Origin: Flavipsychrobacter sp.
Lineage (GTDB): Bacteria; Bacteroidota; Bacteroidia; Chitinophagales; Chitinophagaceae
Assembly (NCBI GenBank): GCA_021155965.1
Contig: JAJNBJ010000021.1
Span: 1-64,000, forward strand
Length of the DNA stretch: 64,000 nt
Direction of reading: 5' to 3'
Shown here piece by piece: positions 34,165 to 42,347 of the stretch. The first letter of the stretch is position 1. Every line of letters starts with the position of its first letter. The position numbers and the translations under genes were made by a program. The notes beneath the pieces were generated by a model, which worked only from the letters and a program-made list of their open reading frames with translations, was not told where the DNA came from and ran no database searches.

Positions 34165-35901
34165 ATGGCGATAAAACTGCACATTTCTCCTAAAATTATT
34201 AATAGTGTCGCTTCCCTATATAATGACACAAATCGAATTTTCATGGAGTATATCGACAATGCTCTTGATAGCGCAGAAGGTTTTTTCTCTCAAAACTCAA
34301 ATGGGTACAATAAAAAAATTTGCATTACATTAAAAATTACTGGGAATAACTATAAGAACGGTGTTGTAACGATTACAGATAACTGTACAGGAATAAAAAA
34401 TTTTAATAAAGTTGTTGAGAGTATTGGGTATTCAGACAAGCGTGGAGAATTTACTACTAATGGACAGTTTGGGTTTGGTATATATTCATTCATGGCTGCA
34501 TGTGCTAAACTGGAGATAAAATCTAAGGTTCTTAAATCGGATGCTCTATATCTCCCGATATTAAGAAGTCAATTTGATACGAGTAAGCAGGATGATGTTA
34601 GCTTTCCGGATCCCAAAATCATTCAATTTGATCAGAGTAGTGGAACAGTTATTACCCTTTCGAATTTTGATAAAGAAATGTGGAAAAATATTGACTTAGA
34701 AGTAATTAAAACTGATGTACAAAAGCATTTTGAGCAACTATTAACAAGAAGTAATCTTGAGGTACAAATTGTCAATAGTCTTGATGAAGAATACAGCTGC
34801 AAACCGTTTGATTACAACTCCATTGAGGGTGAAGTGTTGGAAGAACAGGTCTTTACTTTGAAAACGACAAAAGGGCGAAAAATTCCGCAGGAGTTTGAAA
34901 TAAAATTAGATAAACCCATTAAATTATTCTTAAAGATTACGAAAGGTAAGACTTTAGAAAAAAAGCCGGTATTTATTATTAAAGGGAGACGAATTGCCGA
35001 AATTAAAGACGTTGCATCCTTTCGATCTAGCCATAAAAGTGATATTTGGGCACACCCGAATTTAACTGGGTACATTGATTTAGGGGGATTTTTAGAACCA
35101 ACCATAGCACGTAATGATTTTAAAAATACACCTCAATCAAAAGCCGTTTTTGAAAAACTATATGAACTTGAAGAATTGGTGTTAGAATTCTTAAAAGATG
35201 TCAATAAAAAATCAGAAGAGAAACACTATAAAGAACTAGAAGATGAGTTGAATAGAGCTTTATCAAAATTGGCAAAACTAGACAGTATGAATTTTCGTAC
35301 AGAATTAATCTCAGGGAAAGCCAAATCCGCACTAAAGACTGAAATAGATGAGAATTCAACAACGGAAAGGAATGGAGATGGTACTGAAACCGATAAATAT
35401 TTGCCAGGTGACGGGAAATATAAGTGGGAAGGAAATGGTAATTCACAGCGGGAGGAAAGTAGCGATAAGGAACAGAAAAAACCAAACGAGCCAGATAACC
35501 CTTTTGACGATGGTGATTTTACAGGAGAAGAAAAAAAGAAAAGTGGATTTAACATTGAGATTTCGGATAATGAGCTAGTAACAGACGATGAAACAAAAGA
35601 AGAAATTAGATCGCTATTATTTGGTGGGACTATACTAATTTATAGAAAACATCCTGAGTTTATCAAACGGGTAGATAAAAAAAGAACAGGTGAAAGCAAG
35701 ATTACACAACGTTTAATCACATATTTGGCGGGCGAAATTACAATTCATTATAAAGACAAGTTCATTACGAGATCTGGTCAGCCAGAATATAATAAAAAGA
35801 TGTTTGGCAGTGTTGTAGAGTTTATATATAAATTTGAGGATTTGCTGGGTGGATTGATAAATAAAAATCTCGGAGATATCATTAATGAGTCCGCTAACTG
35901 A
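34165..35901 (+). CDS. GHKL (MORC/HSP90-like) ATPase, central gene of the cassette
   Basis: A 578-residue protein with an intact GHKL ATP-binding fold in residues 1-200: N-box EYIDNALDSAE (Glu28, Asn32), G1 ITDNCTGI (Asp72, Gly76), and G2 TNGQFGFGIYSFMAAC (98-113). The layout is closest to the HATPase_c_3/MORC and MutL type, not to sensor kinases. A transducer-like region (about 200-330) is followed by a helical stretch, a charged low-complexity linker (about 395-455, rich in Glu, Lys, Asp, Gly) and a C-terminal domain of about 120 residues with no recognised family. It overlaps the third gene by 17 bases. Markedly AT-rich codons suggest transfer. Role unknown; such ATPases act as DNA clamps or chaperones in several phage-defence systems. 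Confidence 0.75.
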   Translation: MAIKLHISPKIINSVASLYNDTNRIFMEYIDNALDSAEGFFSQNSNGYNKKICITLKITGNNYKNGVVTITDNCTGIKNFNKVVESIGYSDKRGEFTTNGQFGFGIYSFMAACAKLEIKSKVLKSDALYLPILRSQFDTSKQDDVSFPDPKIIQFDQSSGTVITLSNFDKEMWKNIDLEVIKTDVQKHFEQLLTRSNLEVQIVNSLDEEYSCKPFDYNSIEGEVLEEQVFTLKTTKGRKIPQEFEIKLDKPIKLFLKITKGKTLEKKPVFIIKGRRIAEIKDVASFRSSHKSDIWAHPNLTGYIDLGGFLEPTIARNDFKNTPQSKAVFEKLYELEELVLEFLKDVNKKSEEKHYKELEDELNRALSKLAKLDSMNFRTELISGKAKSALKTEIDENSTTERNGDGTETDKYLPGDGKYKWEGNGNSQREESSDKEQKKPNEPDNPFDDGDFTGEEKKKSGFNIEISDNELVTDDETKEEIRSLLFGGTILIYRKHPEFIKRVDKKRTGESKITQRLITYLAGEITIHYKDKFITRSGQPEYNKKMFGSVVEFIYKFEDLLGGLINKNLGDIINESAN

Positions 35902-36751
35902 TTTAATTAAAAAAATAACCCCGCTATATAACCAGTATAAAGAAACAAATACTACTTTATCTGGTCTATGCTCACTACTGTTGATGTGGGAAATAGGTGA
36001 TTTAATAAAAGAATTTGTTGAAAAGAATGACATAGCACCTCATAATTTGTACAGACAGATTTACGGTAAATCGGAAGGCAAAGACAATATTGTTCAAAAA
36101 AGTTACATAACCAGAGAATTTCAGGGAAGATGTTTTAGGATCAGGAACATTTTTCCAACAAAAGATACAGCGATAAATTTACTGCCTAATTTAAAAGATT
36201 TTACAAGCTTCCGAGAGGCGATGCCTTTCTTTGACAATTCAGTATACAAACTAAATAATTCCAAATTTAATGAGCTACTTCTTTTATTAAATAGTAGCAA
36301 AAAAAGTTCAGATATTATTAAGGAGCTAGAAGTTTGGAAAAAATCGATAAACAATATTTCCAATTCTCGCTCTCAAAAACTTGACAACTTAGAAAACGAA
36401 AAAAAAACATTTATTGATTTCTATAATTTCGTCTATAAGTTAAACAAGGATTACCAGTATTCTGAAGCTGTAGCCGCACTTGGCGTGAGTGATAATGAAA
36501 TACTGATACTTATTTCAAAGAATCTGACAGCATTGGCTCAAGAAGGAATTTCTATATACGAAATGCCTGAAGTAAATATCCAAACTGAAACATCAAGTCG
36601 CTTTTATAGCACAATTACAAAACTACTAAAGCCCAAAGACGAAAAAGAGCGAAGACGCTTTCGGCGATTAATTCCACCTGAGCGAATAATTAGACTGTCT
36701 GTGTTGGTAAACTCATTTACGTCTGAGTATCTTTTCAATAAAATTAAATAA
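35885..36751 (+). CDS. Third gene of the GHKL cassette, DUF1016-like N-terminus
   Basis: A 288-residue soluble protein. Residues about 25-95 (LLLMWEIGDLIKEFVEKNDI..., LYRQIYGKSEG, YITREFQGRCFRIRNIFP) resemble the N-terminal domain of DUF1016/YhcG proteins, which have a W-E-I-G motif and are tied to DNA metabolism and defence islands. No nuclease domain like the YhcG C-terminus is evident. The rest is helical, with a possible HTH near QYSEAVAALGVSDNEILILI and a basic C-terminus (DEKERRRFRRLIPPERIIRL). The start overlaps the ATPase gene, which indicates co-translation and a shared complex. The family likeness is moderate. Confidence 0.6.
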   Translation: MSPLTDLIKKITPLYNQYKETNTTLSGLCSLLLMWEIGDLIKEFVEKNDIAPHNLYRQIYGKSEGKDNIVQKSYITREFQGRCFRIRNIFPTKDTAINLLPNLKDFTSFREAMPFFDNSVYKLNNSKFNELLLLLNSSKKSSDIIKELEVWKKSINNISNSRSQKLDNLENEKKTFIDFYNFVYKLNKDYQYSEAVAALGVSDNEILILISKNLTALAQEGISIYEMPEVNIQTETSSRFYSTITKLLKPKDEKERRRFRRLIPPERIIRLSVLVNSFTSEYLFNKIK

Positions 36752-36821
36752 CCCACACTCGTCCTCCAAATGTTTCGAGGATGCCACGGTGCAGCGTTAG
36801 TAACGCGAGTGCTTATCACGT

Positions 36822-36847
36822 GAGGCTGCTTCGTTCCTCGCAGTGAC
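36822..36847. repeat. Dispersed repeat of the GAGGCTGCTTCGTTCCTCGC type
   Basis: This sequence, in reverse GTC-A/T-CTGCGAGGAACGAAGC, recalls short intergenic repeats common in many bacterial genomes. It marks the right side of the AT-rich cassette, where composition returns to that of the neighbours. Confidence 0.45.
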
Positions 36848-36876
36848 TACATGGAGCGTAGAGATGCCCGCCCAGC

Positions 36877-36894
36877 CATGCAAATTTTTGCATG
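36877..36894. terminator. Short palindrome between the cassette and the Rieske gene
   Basis: CATGCAAA and TTTGCATG (8-base arms, two-base loop), followed on the plus strand by CGCACCTGTTTTT. It could act as a weak terminator for the cassette or for the convergent Rieske gene. Confidence 0.35.
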
Positions 36895-36930
36895 CGCACC
36901 TGTTTTTCACGTTGCATCAGAAAAGTTGCA

Positions 36931-37713
36931 TTATAGCACGAGGTACAACTTCCCTCCGTCCTCGTTTATGGGATAAGTGTTTATTTTCTCTGTGGCGGGC
37001 CCGGCCTTTACTGCACCGGTGGTTACATCAAACTGTGAGCCGTGCCAGGGGCATTGCACGGTATTGCATATCAGCACACCGCCCATCAGCGAGCCGCCCC
37101 TATGTGTGCAGCGGTCGTCGAAAGCCACATAGCCGGTTTCGGTCTTCGCTATCACTATCCGTTTGTCACCAGCGTGTACCAGTTTCATGTGGCCGGTCTT
37201 TAGTTCATTGGCATTTGCCACCTCTGTTTTCCCGCTTGTTGCCTGCACACTTCCCTCCTGCCAGATGCCCTTGTCGGCATACCTGTTGTAAACGCCTATC
37301 TGGTTCCGGTAAACAAGTGTGCCGCCCATATAGCCTGCAAAAGTTAACAGCACAATTGCAACAAGTTCTATTGCTATAACCGGCATTGGTGATGCTACCC
37401 TGTGCCTGATAACTACGGCAGTAGCGAACAGCAGTACCACTGTAATGTTGAGCAGGCCATGCCTGGCAGCACGCTTTTTAGCAGAGCTTTGAGGCGGAAC
37501 GGTGAAAAAGTAATCTATGATACCTGGCACGGCAGCAAGCAGTGCGCATACAATGCCCGCAATGGCCAGGTAACCTGCCATCAGCCCAAAGCCCGGCAGG
37601 TCGAACAGTATAGCAACTACATCAAAAAGCAATGTGCCTGTGAAGAAAGCTATCGGAAATGCCACCAGTATAGGATGAATGGGATGGCCATTTATGCTTG
37701 CTTTTGATCTCAT
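36931..37713 (-). CDS. DUF2231-Rieske membrane protein
   Basis: A 260-residue fusion. Residues 1-150 form a DUF2231 membrane domain (NGHPIHPILVAFPIAFFTGTLLFD, four helices). Residues about 165-260 form a Rieske [2Fe-2S] domain with CTHRGG and CPWHGSQF supplying the Cys2His2 ligands. Likely an inner-membrane redox protein; partner unknown. No oxygenase or cytochrome genes are adjacent. Confidence 0.85.
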   Translation of the reverse strand: MRSKASINGHPIHPILVAFPIAFFTGTLLFDVVAILFDLPGFGLMAGYLAIAGIVCALLAAVPGIIDYFFTVPPQSSAKKRAARHGLLNITVVLLFATAVVIRHRVASPMPVIAIELVAIVLLTFAGYMGGTLVYRNQIGVYNRYADKGIWQEGSVQATSGKTEVANANELKTGHMKLVHAGDKRIVIAKTETGYVAFDDRCTHRGGSLMGGVLICNTVQCPWHGSQFDVTTGAVKAGPATEKINTYPINEDGGKLYLVL

Positions 37714-37835
37714 TGTTAATACATTGCTTAAAAATTATGCCTGAAGCCTGAACCCGAATTTTTGGAATTATTTGAATTAATAGAATTGTATTTTGCTATT
37801 TTATTACTTTTAGCTCATATTCTGCAATGGGACTT

Positions 37836-38276
37836 ATGAAAAAGCTGTATGTTCTACTAACTGGTATTGTGGCTGTGCTCTTCATTTTTCCGGGCTGTTC
37901 CAAAAAGGATTCTGGCCCGGGTTACTATATGCGTGCCAAACTGGGCGATAAAGACTATCATGTAGCCAATTGCATTATTTATGCTTCGGGCGGCGCTACT
38001 ATAATTAACGGTTTTGTACAGACGTCTACAGCACCTGTCTTTCCCTATGTTGCATTAAGCATACAGAGTTCGCTGGTACCAAGCAAAATAAAGCTTGATA
38101 AGGCTTTTGGCAATTATGCCTATTGTTTCACCAGTTCGGGGTCATACATAGTTTCAGAAAGCGGCGAGGTTATCATTACAGATATATCAGGTGGTGGTGT
38201 ATCCGGCACGTTCTCTTTCAAATGTACGGATGGCACAACCGTGAGTGGGGGTGCATTTACCGGGAAGAGGCTGTAG
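37836..38276 (+). CDS. Lipoprotein of unknown function
   Basis: A 146-residue protein with an SPII signal (MKKLYVLLTGIVAVLFIFPGC). The mature part begins SKKDSGPGYYMRAKLGDKDYHVANC and ends ISGGGVSGTFSFKCTDG, a pattern seen in small Bacteroidota beta-sandwich lipoproteins that lack a name. An ATG three codons upstream (37827) is an equal choice of start. Confidence 0.65.
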   Translation: MKKLYVLLTGIVAVLFIFPGCSKKDSGPGYYMRAKLGDKDYHVANCIIYASGGATIINGFVQTSTAPVFPYVALSIQSSLVPSKIKLDKAFGNYAYCFTSSGSYIVSESGEVIITDISGGGVSGTFSFKCTDGTTVSGGAFTGKRL

Positions 38277-38367
38277 GCCTCCTGCGTGAGTGTTGTTGGC
38301 GAGCGTGTCAACATCCGGAAAAATTGCTTTAACTGGTTTCATCGTTTGTTTTTACTTTTACCACCAC

Positions 38368-39099
38368 ATGGCTAAAAGCAAAAAAAGCGGGTTCAGGAGG
38401 TTTTTAAGGTTCACGTTGCGTCTTATTCTCTTCCTGTTCATTTCTTCCACACTGTATATGGTGCTGTGCAAATGGGTGATGCCGCCCATTACCATCACAC
38501 AGCTAGGCGGGCCACTTGGCGGTTATGGCCTGAGCCGCGATTATGTGGGCTGGGATGAAATATCGCGCAATGTGAAACTTGCTGCTATTGCCAGCGAAGA
38601 CCAGCTATTCTCCGATCATGATGGCTTCGACTGGAAAGCCATAGACAAAAGCCTGAATGCCAAGCCATCCAAACGGAAAAAGAAAAAACGTGCTGCAGGT
38701 GCAGGGGCAAGTACCATCAGCCAGCAAACTGCAAAGAATGTTTTTTTATGGCAGGGCAGCGGCTGGGGCAGGTATGTGCGCAAGGTACCTGAATTCTATT
38801 TCACGCAACTGATAGAATGGACATGGGGCAAAAGGAGGATAATGGAAGTTTACCTGAACGTGATAGAGATGGGGCCGGGTGTGTTTGGCATAGAGGCTGC
38901 TGCGCAGAAGTATTTTCATAAGCATGCAAAGAATTTATCGCGCAGCGAGGCTGCTATGATCATTGCCTGCCTGCCCAACCCTAAAAAGTTTACGGTAGTG
39001 CCTATGAGCAGGCGGGTGCAATGGCGTTATCCGCACATACTGAACCAAATGGACCATCTGGAAGGAGATGATGATGTGGAGGATATTATTAACCCCTAA
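38368..39099 (+). CDS. mtgA: Monofunctional peptidoglycan transglycosylase
   Basis: A 243-residue GT51 enzyme. One membrane anchor (about 14-34) precedes the catalytic domain with ASEDQLFSDHDGFDW (catalytic Glu), GASTISQQTAKNVFLW, KRRIMEVYLNVIEMGPGVFGIEAAAQKYF. It polymerises lipid II at the inner membrane without a transpeptidase domain. The Lys/Arg-rich insert PSKRKKKKRAAGAG precedes motif 2. The ATG at 38368 is preferred to the upstream open frame because the anchor follows directly. Confidence 0.9.
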   Translation: MAKSKKSGFRRFLRFTLRLILFLFISSTLYMVLCKWVMPPITITQLGGPLGGYGLSRDYVGWDEISRNVKLAAIASEDQLFSDHDGFDWKAIDKSLNAKPSKRKKKKRAAGAGASTISQQTAKNVFLWQGSGWGRYVRKVPEFYFTQLIEWTWGKRRIMEVYLNVIEMGPGVFGIEAAAQKYFHKHAKNLSRSEAAMIIACLPNPKKFTVVPMSRRVQWRYPHILNQMDHLEGDDDVEDIINP

Positions 39100-39118
39100 A
39101 TCCCCTGAAGGGGACTTC

Positions 39119-39256
39119 TCAATAATAGCGCATTTTACGACTACGGTTCCATGCCTCGTAAGAACGGGCTGCCTGTTTTCTCCGGGAGTAACTTCTTGTT
39201 AAAAATATCGTTAGGCCAATCGCCAGGAAGAACGCTATCACAATTATCTCAGCCAT
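39119..39256 (-). CDS. Small single-pass membrane protein, 45 residues
   Basis: An intact ATG-to-TGA frame on the minus strand encodes a hydrophobic helix (MAEIIVIAFFLAIGLTIF) followed by a strongly basic, aromatic tail (TRSYSRRKQAARSYEAWNRS...). The positive-inside rule would put the tail in the cytoplasm. It lies in the gap between mtgA and mnmH. A short CCCCT/AGGGG hairpin at 39102-39113 follows its stop. No family is recognised. Confidence 0.4.
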   Translation of the reverse strand: MAEIIVIAFFLAIGLTIFLTRSYSRRKQAARSYEAWNRSRKMRYY

Positions 39257-39415
39257 GATCTTTACGTTTAAAAGTTAATAGAAGATTTTATTAGCATAGT
39301 TTATTTTCATTAACAACTGATTAACATTATTGCTAAATTAGTAATTGGTTTTGAGATTTTTAAATAATAGACAAAAAATGAACTTATATTTTTGGAGATA
39401 ATGTGATGGAGGAAA

Positions 39416-40525
39416 ATGGGGGCTAAATCAGATGAATATTATACTTTGCAGGTAGTGATACAGAAGATAAACATAGAGGAATTCCTGTCTATGGCAGAAA
39501 AACACCCCGTAATAGATGTGCGCAGCCCCGGAGAATATGGGCATGCCCGTATTCCGGCTGCCTGTACCCTGCCTTTATTCTCGGATGAGGAAAGGAAGGT
39601 CGTGGGCACAACCTACAAGCAGGAAGGCAGGGAACAGGCAATAAAAATAGGGCTCGACTACTTTGGTTTGAAAATGAGGAAGATGGTGGAAGAAGCTGAG
39701 GGGATCATGAAATGTCATGCTGAGACTGTCGAAGGGGCAAATTCCAGGATTGTGCTGGTTCATTGCTGGCGCGGGGGGATGCGCAGCGCGGGTGTGGCAT
39801 GGCTGCTGGATCTTTATGGTTTCAAGGTATATACACTGGTGGGTGGGTACAAGGCATTCCGCAACTGGGTGTTGCAGCAGTTTGAAAAACAATTCAGGCT
39901 TAAAATAATAGGCGGCTATACAGGATCAGGGAAAACAAAGGTGCTGAAGGAACTGGAGAAAAAAGGAGAAACGATCATTGACCTTGAAGGCATTGCCCAT
40001 CATAAAGGTTCTGCATTTGGAGACCTTGGCGAGCCCGAGCAGCCATCGCCTGAAATGTTTGAGAACACGCTGGCATTGGCGCTGAGTAAAGTAAAGGATA
40101 AAAATGCCATATGGCTGGAAGATGAAAGCCGGCGGATAGGCGATATCAATATGCCGCTTGCGTTCTGGAATAACATGCGAAAGTCGCCCGTGTTTTTCCT
40201 GGAGGTGCCATTTGAAGAGCGGCTGAAGTATATTACCGAAGAGTACGGTAAATTCAAAAAAGAAAACTTAGTGAATGCCATTATGCGCATCAGGAAAAGG
40301 CTGGGCGGGTTGAACGCAAAAAACGCCATCAACTATCTGCTTGAGGACAATACCCTGGAGGCATTCAGGATATTGCTGGCCTACTATGATAAATTCTACG
40401 CTCATGGTTTGAATGACAGGGAAAGCCTGGATGAATTGCTCACTAAGGTGCCATGCACTACTGTAAACCATGCAGCGAATTGCGCAAGTGTGTTAACTGC
40501 TTATAAAAACACCATTACCGTATAA
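39416..40525 (+). CDS. mnmH: tRNA 2-selenouridine synthase
   Basis: A 369-residue SelU/YbbB protein. An N-terminal rhodanese domain (VIDVRSPGEYGHARIPAA, catalytic Cys117 in HCWRGGMRS) is joined to a P-loop domain (GGYTGSGKT, 166-174). It replaces sulfur by selenium in wobble 2-thiouridine of tRNAs for Lys, Glu and Gln, via a geranylated intermediate. A real Shine-Dalgarno (GGAGG, ending about five bases before the ATG) supports this start. selD follows one base later, supplying selenophosphate. Confidence 0.95.
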   Translation: MGAKSDEYYTLQVVIQKINIEEFLSMAEKHPVIDVRSPGEYGHARIPAACTLPLFSDEERKVVGTTYKQEGREQAIKIGLDYFGLKMRKMVEEAEGIMKCHAETVEGANSRIVLVHCWRGGMRSAGVAWLLDLYGFKVYTLVGGYKAFRNWVLQQFEKQFRLKIIGGYTGSGKTKVLKELEKKGETIIDLEGIAHHKGSAFGDLGEPEQPSPEMFENTLALALSKVKDKNAIWLEDESRRIGDINMPLAFWNNMRKSPVFFLEVPFEERLKYITEEYGKFKKENLVNAIMRIRKRLGGLNAKNAINYLLEDNTLEAFRILLAYYDKFYAHGLNDRESLDELLTKVPCTTVNHAANCASVLTAYKNTITV

Positions 40526-40526
40526 T

Positions 40527-41585
40527 ATGGAAATTGCAGGGGGAATAAAATTGACCGGGTTTGCGCATGGCGGCGGTTGCGGCTGCAAGATAGCACCGGC
40601 TGTACTGCAGGAGATACTGAAAACAAACACGCCACAGCTTGTTAATGACAAATTACTTGTTGGCAACAGTACGAACGATGATGCAGCAGCATATGACCTG
40701 GGTAATGGTACAGCTTTGATATCAACAAATGATTTTTTTACGCCTATAGTTGATGACCCTTATGATTTTGGCAGGGTTGCTGCAGCAAATTCTATAAGCG
40801 ATGTTTACGCTATGGGTGGGAAGCCAATAGTTGCTATCGCCATACTTGGCTGGCCCGTAGAGAAGTTACCTGTGGCAGCAGCACAACAGGTATTGGAGGG
40901 GGCGCGGGCTGTGTGCAATGAAGCCGGCCTTCCGCTGGCAGGTGGGCATAGCATAGATACTCCGGAGCCTGTATTCGGGCTGGCAGTGAATGGGTTATGC
41001 GACATCAAAAACCTGAAAAGGAACAACACTGCGAAAGAGGGCGACGCGTTGTTTCTTACAAAACCAATAGGGGTGGGCGTGCTGGCTGCTGCACAGAAGC
41101 GGGGTGCATTGTCTGAAGATCATTTGAAAATATTGGTTGCGCAATTAATACAACTAAATAGAATTGGCGAAGAACTTGGCAAGATACAAGGCGTAACAGC
41201 GATGACGGATGTTACCGGCTTTGGCCTTGCCGGGCATTTGATAGAAATGGCAGAGGGAAGTGGATTATCTGCTGAGTTGTTCTATCAGCAAATTCAAATT
41301 ACGGAGGGAGTGAAGGAATATCTTGCCCAAAGAATAACACCCGATGCCACCTTCAGGAACTGGAACGGTTACAGCAGCAAGATACATTTTGATACAGGAG
41401 TGGATGTAATGGAAGCATTCAGCTTATTGCCAGACCCTCAGACAAATGGCGGCTTGCTGGTGGCAGTAAATGCTGCAGCACAGAACGATGTAGTCAGTTT
41501 GTTTGAGCGAAATGGTTTGGCGCAGTTTATTCAGCCGGTGGGGAAGATGATTGCCAGGCAGGAGAAGGTAGTGATTGTGAAGTAA
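40527..41585 (+). CDS. selD: Selenide, water dikinase
   Basis: A 352-residue selenophosphate synthase. The N-terminal glycine-rich loop reads GFAHGGGCGCKI, with Cys18 and Lys21 as catalytic residues; it is the Cys form, not the selenocysteine form. STNDFFTPIVDDPYDFG and DVTGFGLAGHL are conserved ATP-binding segments. Paired with mnmH, it indicates that selenium is used here for tRNA modification. No selA, selB or selC is in the window. Confidence 0.95.
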   Translation: MEIAGGIKLTGFAHGGGCGCKIAPAVLQEILKTNTPQLVNDKLLVGNSTNDDAAAYDLGNGTALISTNDFFTPIVDDPYDFGRVAAANSISDVYAMGGKPIVAIAILGWPVEKLPVAAAQQVLEGARAVCNEAGLPLAGGHSIDTPEPVFGLAVNGLCDIKNLKRNNTAKEGDALFLTKPIGVGVLAAAQKRGALSEDHLKILVAQLIQLNRIGEELGKIQGVTAMTDVTGFGLAGHLIEMAEGSGLSAELFYQQIQITEGVKEYLAQRITPDATFRNWNGYSSKIHFDTGVDVMEAFSLLPDPQTNGGLLVAVNAAAQNDVVSLFERNGLAQFIQPVGKMIARQEKVVIVK

Positions 41586-41610
41586 TGACCCCATATAATG
41601 GATAAATTCG

Positions 41611-41618
41611 TATATTTG
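41611..41618 (+). promoter_or_regulatory. Candidate promoter -7 box of the MNT-HEPN pair
   Basis: TATATTTG stands only four bases before the GTG start of the nucleotidyltransferase gene. Transcription from such a box starts a few bases downstream, so the mRNA would be leaderless or nearly so. A matching -33 box is not seen. Confidence 0.4.
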
Positions 41619-41622
41619 TTTT

Positions 41623-41940
41623 GTGGTAAATAAGGACCAGATATTAAAAGAGATAAAGGATTCGGTACATGCAACGGATCCTACTGCAGATATTATTCTG
41701 TATGGCTCATATGCACGCGGTGATTATAATGAGGAATCTGATATAGATATACTGGTGCTTATTGATAAAGAAAAAGTATCGTGGGATGACAGAAAGAGAA
41801 TTGGGTATCCACTATATGACATCGGGCTGGATCATGGTATACTGATCAGTAAATTCATTTATCCTAAAAAATCCTGGGAAAATCCCCTGTTGATAACTCC
41901 TTTTTATGAAAATGTCAAAAGGGAGGGGGTTGTAGTATGA
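41623..41940 (+). CDS. MNT-type minimal nucleotidyltransferase
   Basis: A 105-residue protein with the nucleotidyltransferase motif GSYARGDYNEESDIDILV (G-S then D-x-D). In HEPN-MNT modules the MNT protein neutralises the HEPN toxin, in studied cases by adding AMP residues. The start is GTG; no ATG lies near in frame, and the first residues (VNKDQILKEI) fit the family. Its stop overlaps the HEPN gene start by four bases. Confidence 0.8.
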   Translation: MVNKDQILKEIKDSVHATDPTADIILYGSYARGDYNEESDIDILVLIDKEKVSWDDRKRIGYPLYDIGLDHGILISKFIYPKKSWENPLLITPFYENVKREGVVV

Positions 41941-42347
41941 ATGACCACGAAAGAATAAAACTTGCAGGATATAGATTAAATAATGCAAAGAGAACTCTGA
42001 AGGAGGCAGAGTTGCTAATCAACAATATGATGTGGAATGCTGCGGTAAATCGCATTTATTATGCGTGTTTTTATGCCGTCATTGGATTACTTATCAGTAA
42101 AAAAATACAGGCAAAAAAACACTCTGGCGTTATTCAAATGTTCAGCCTGCATTGTGTTCAAACTGGGTTATTAAGCAGGGAATATGGCAAATTTTATACT
42201 GCCATATTTGATATGCGCCAATCAGGCGATTACAGTGATTACATTGACTTTGAAGAAAAAGAAGTGACAGTCCTGTTGGCCCCTGCAAAGAACTTTATTG
42301 AGCAAATCGAAAAATGTATATCAAACCAGACTGCCAGTAATGGGTAA
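41937..42347 (+). CDS. HEPN-domain protein, UPF0332-like
   Basis: A 136-residue helical protein (RLNNAKRTLKEAELLINNMMWNAAVNRIYYACFYAV; AKKHSGVIQMFSLHCVQTGLLS; RQSGDYSDY) that fits the UPF0332 branch of the HEPN clan. HEPN toxins are usually RNases; I cannot place a convincing R-x4-6-H motif, so activity is uncertain. It is co-translated with the MNT gene and overlaps the following DUF1801/YdeI gene by eight bases. Confidence 0.8.
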   Translation: MNDHERIKLAGYRLNNAKRTLKEAELLINNMMWNAAVNRIYYACFYAVIGLLISKKIQAKKHSGVIQMFSLHCVQTGLLSREYGKFYTAIFDMRQSGDYSDYIDFEEKEVTVLLAPAKNFIEQIEKCISNQTASNG

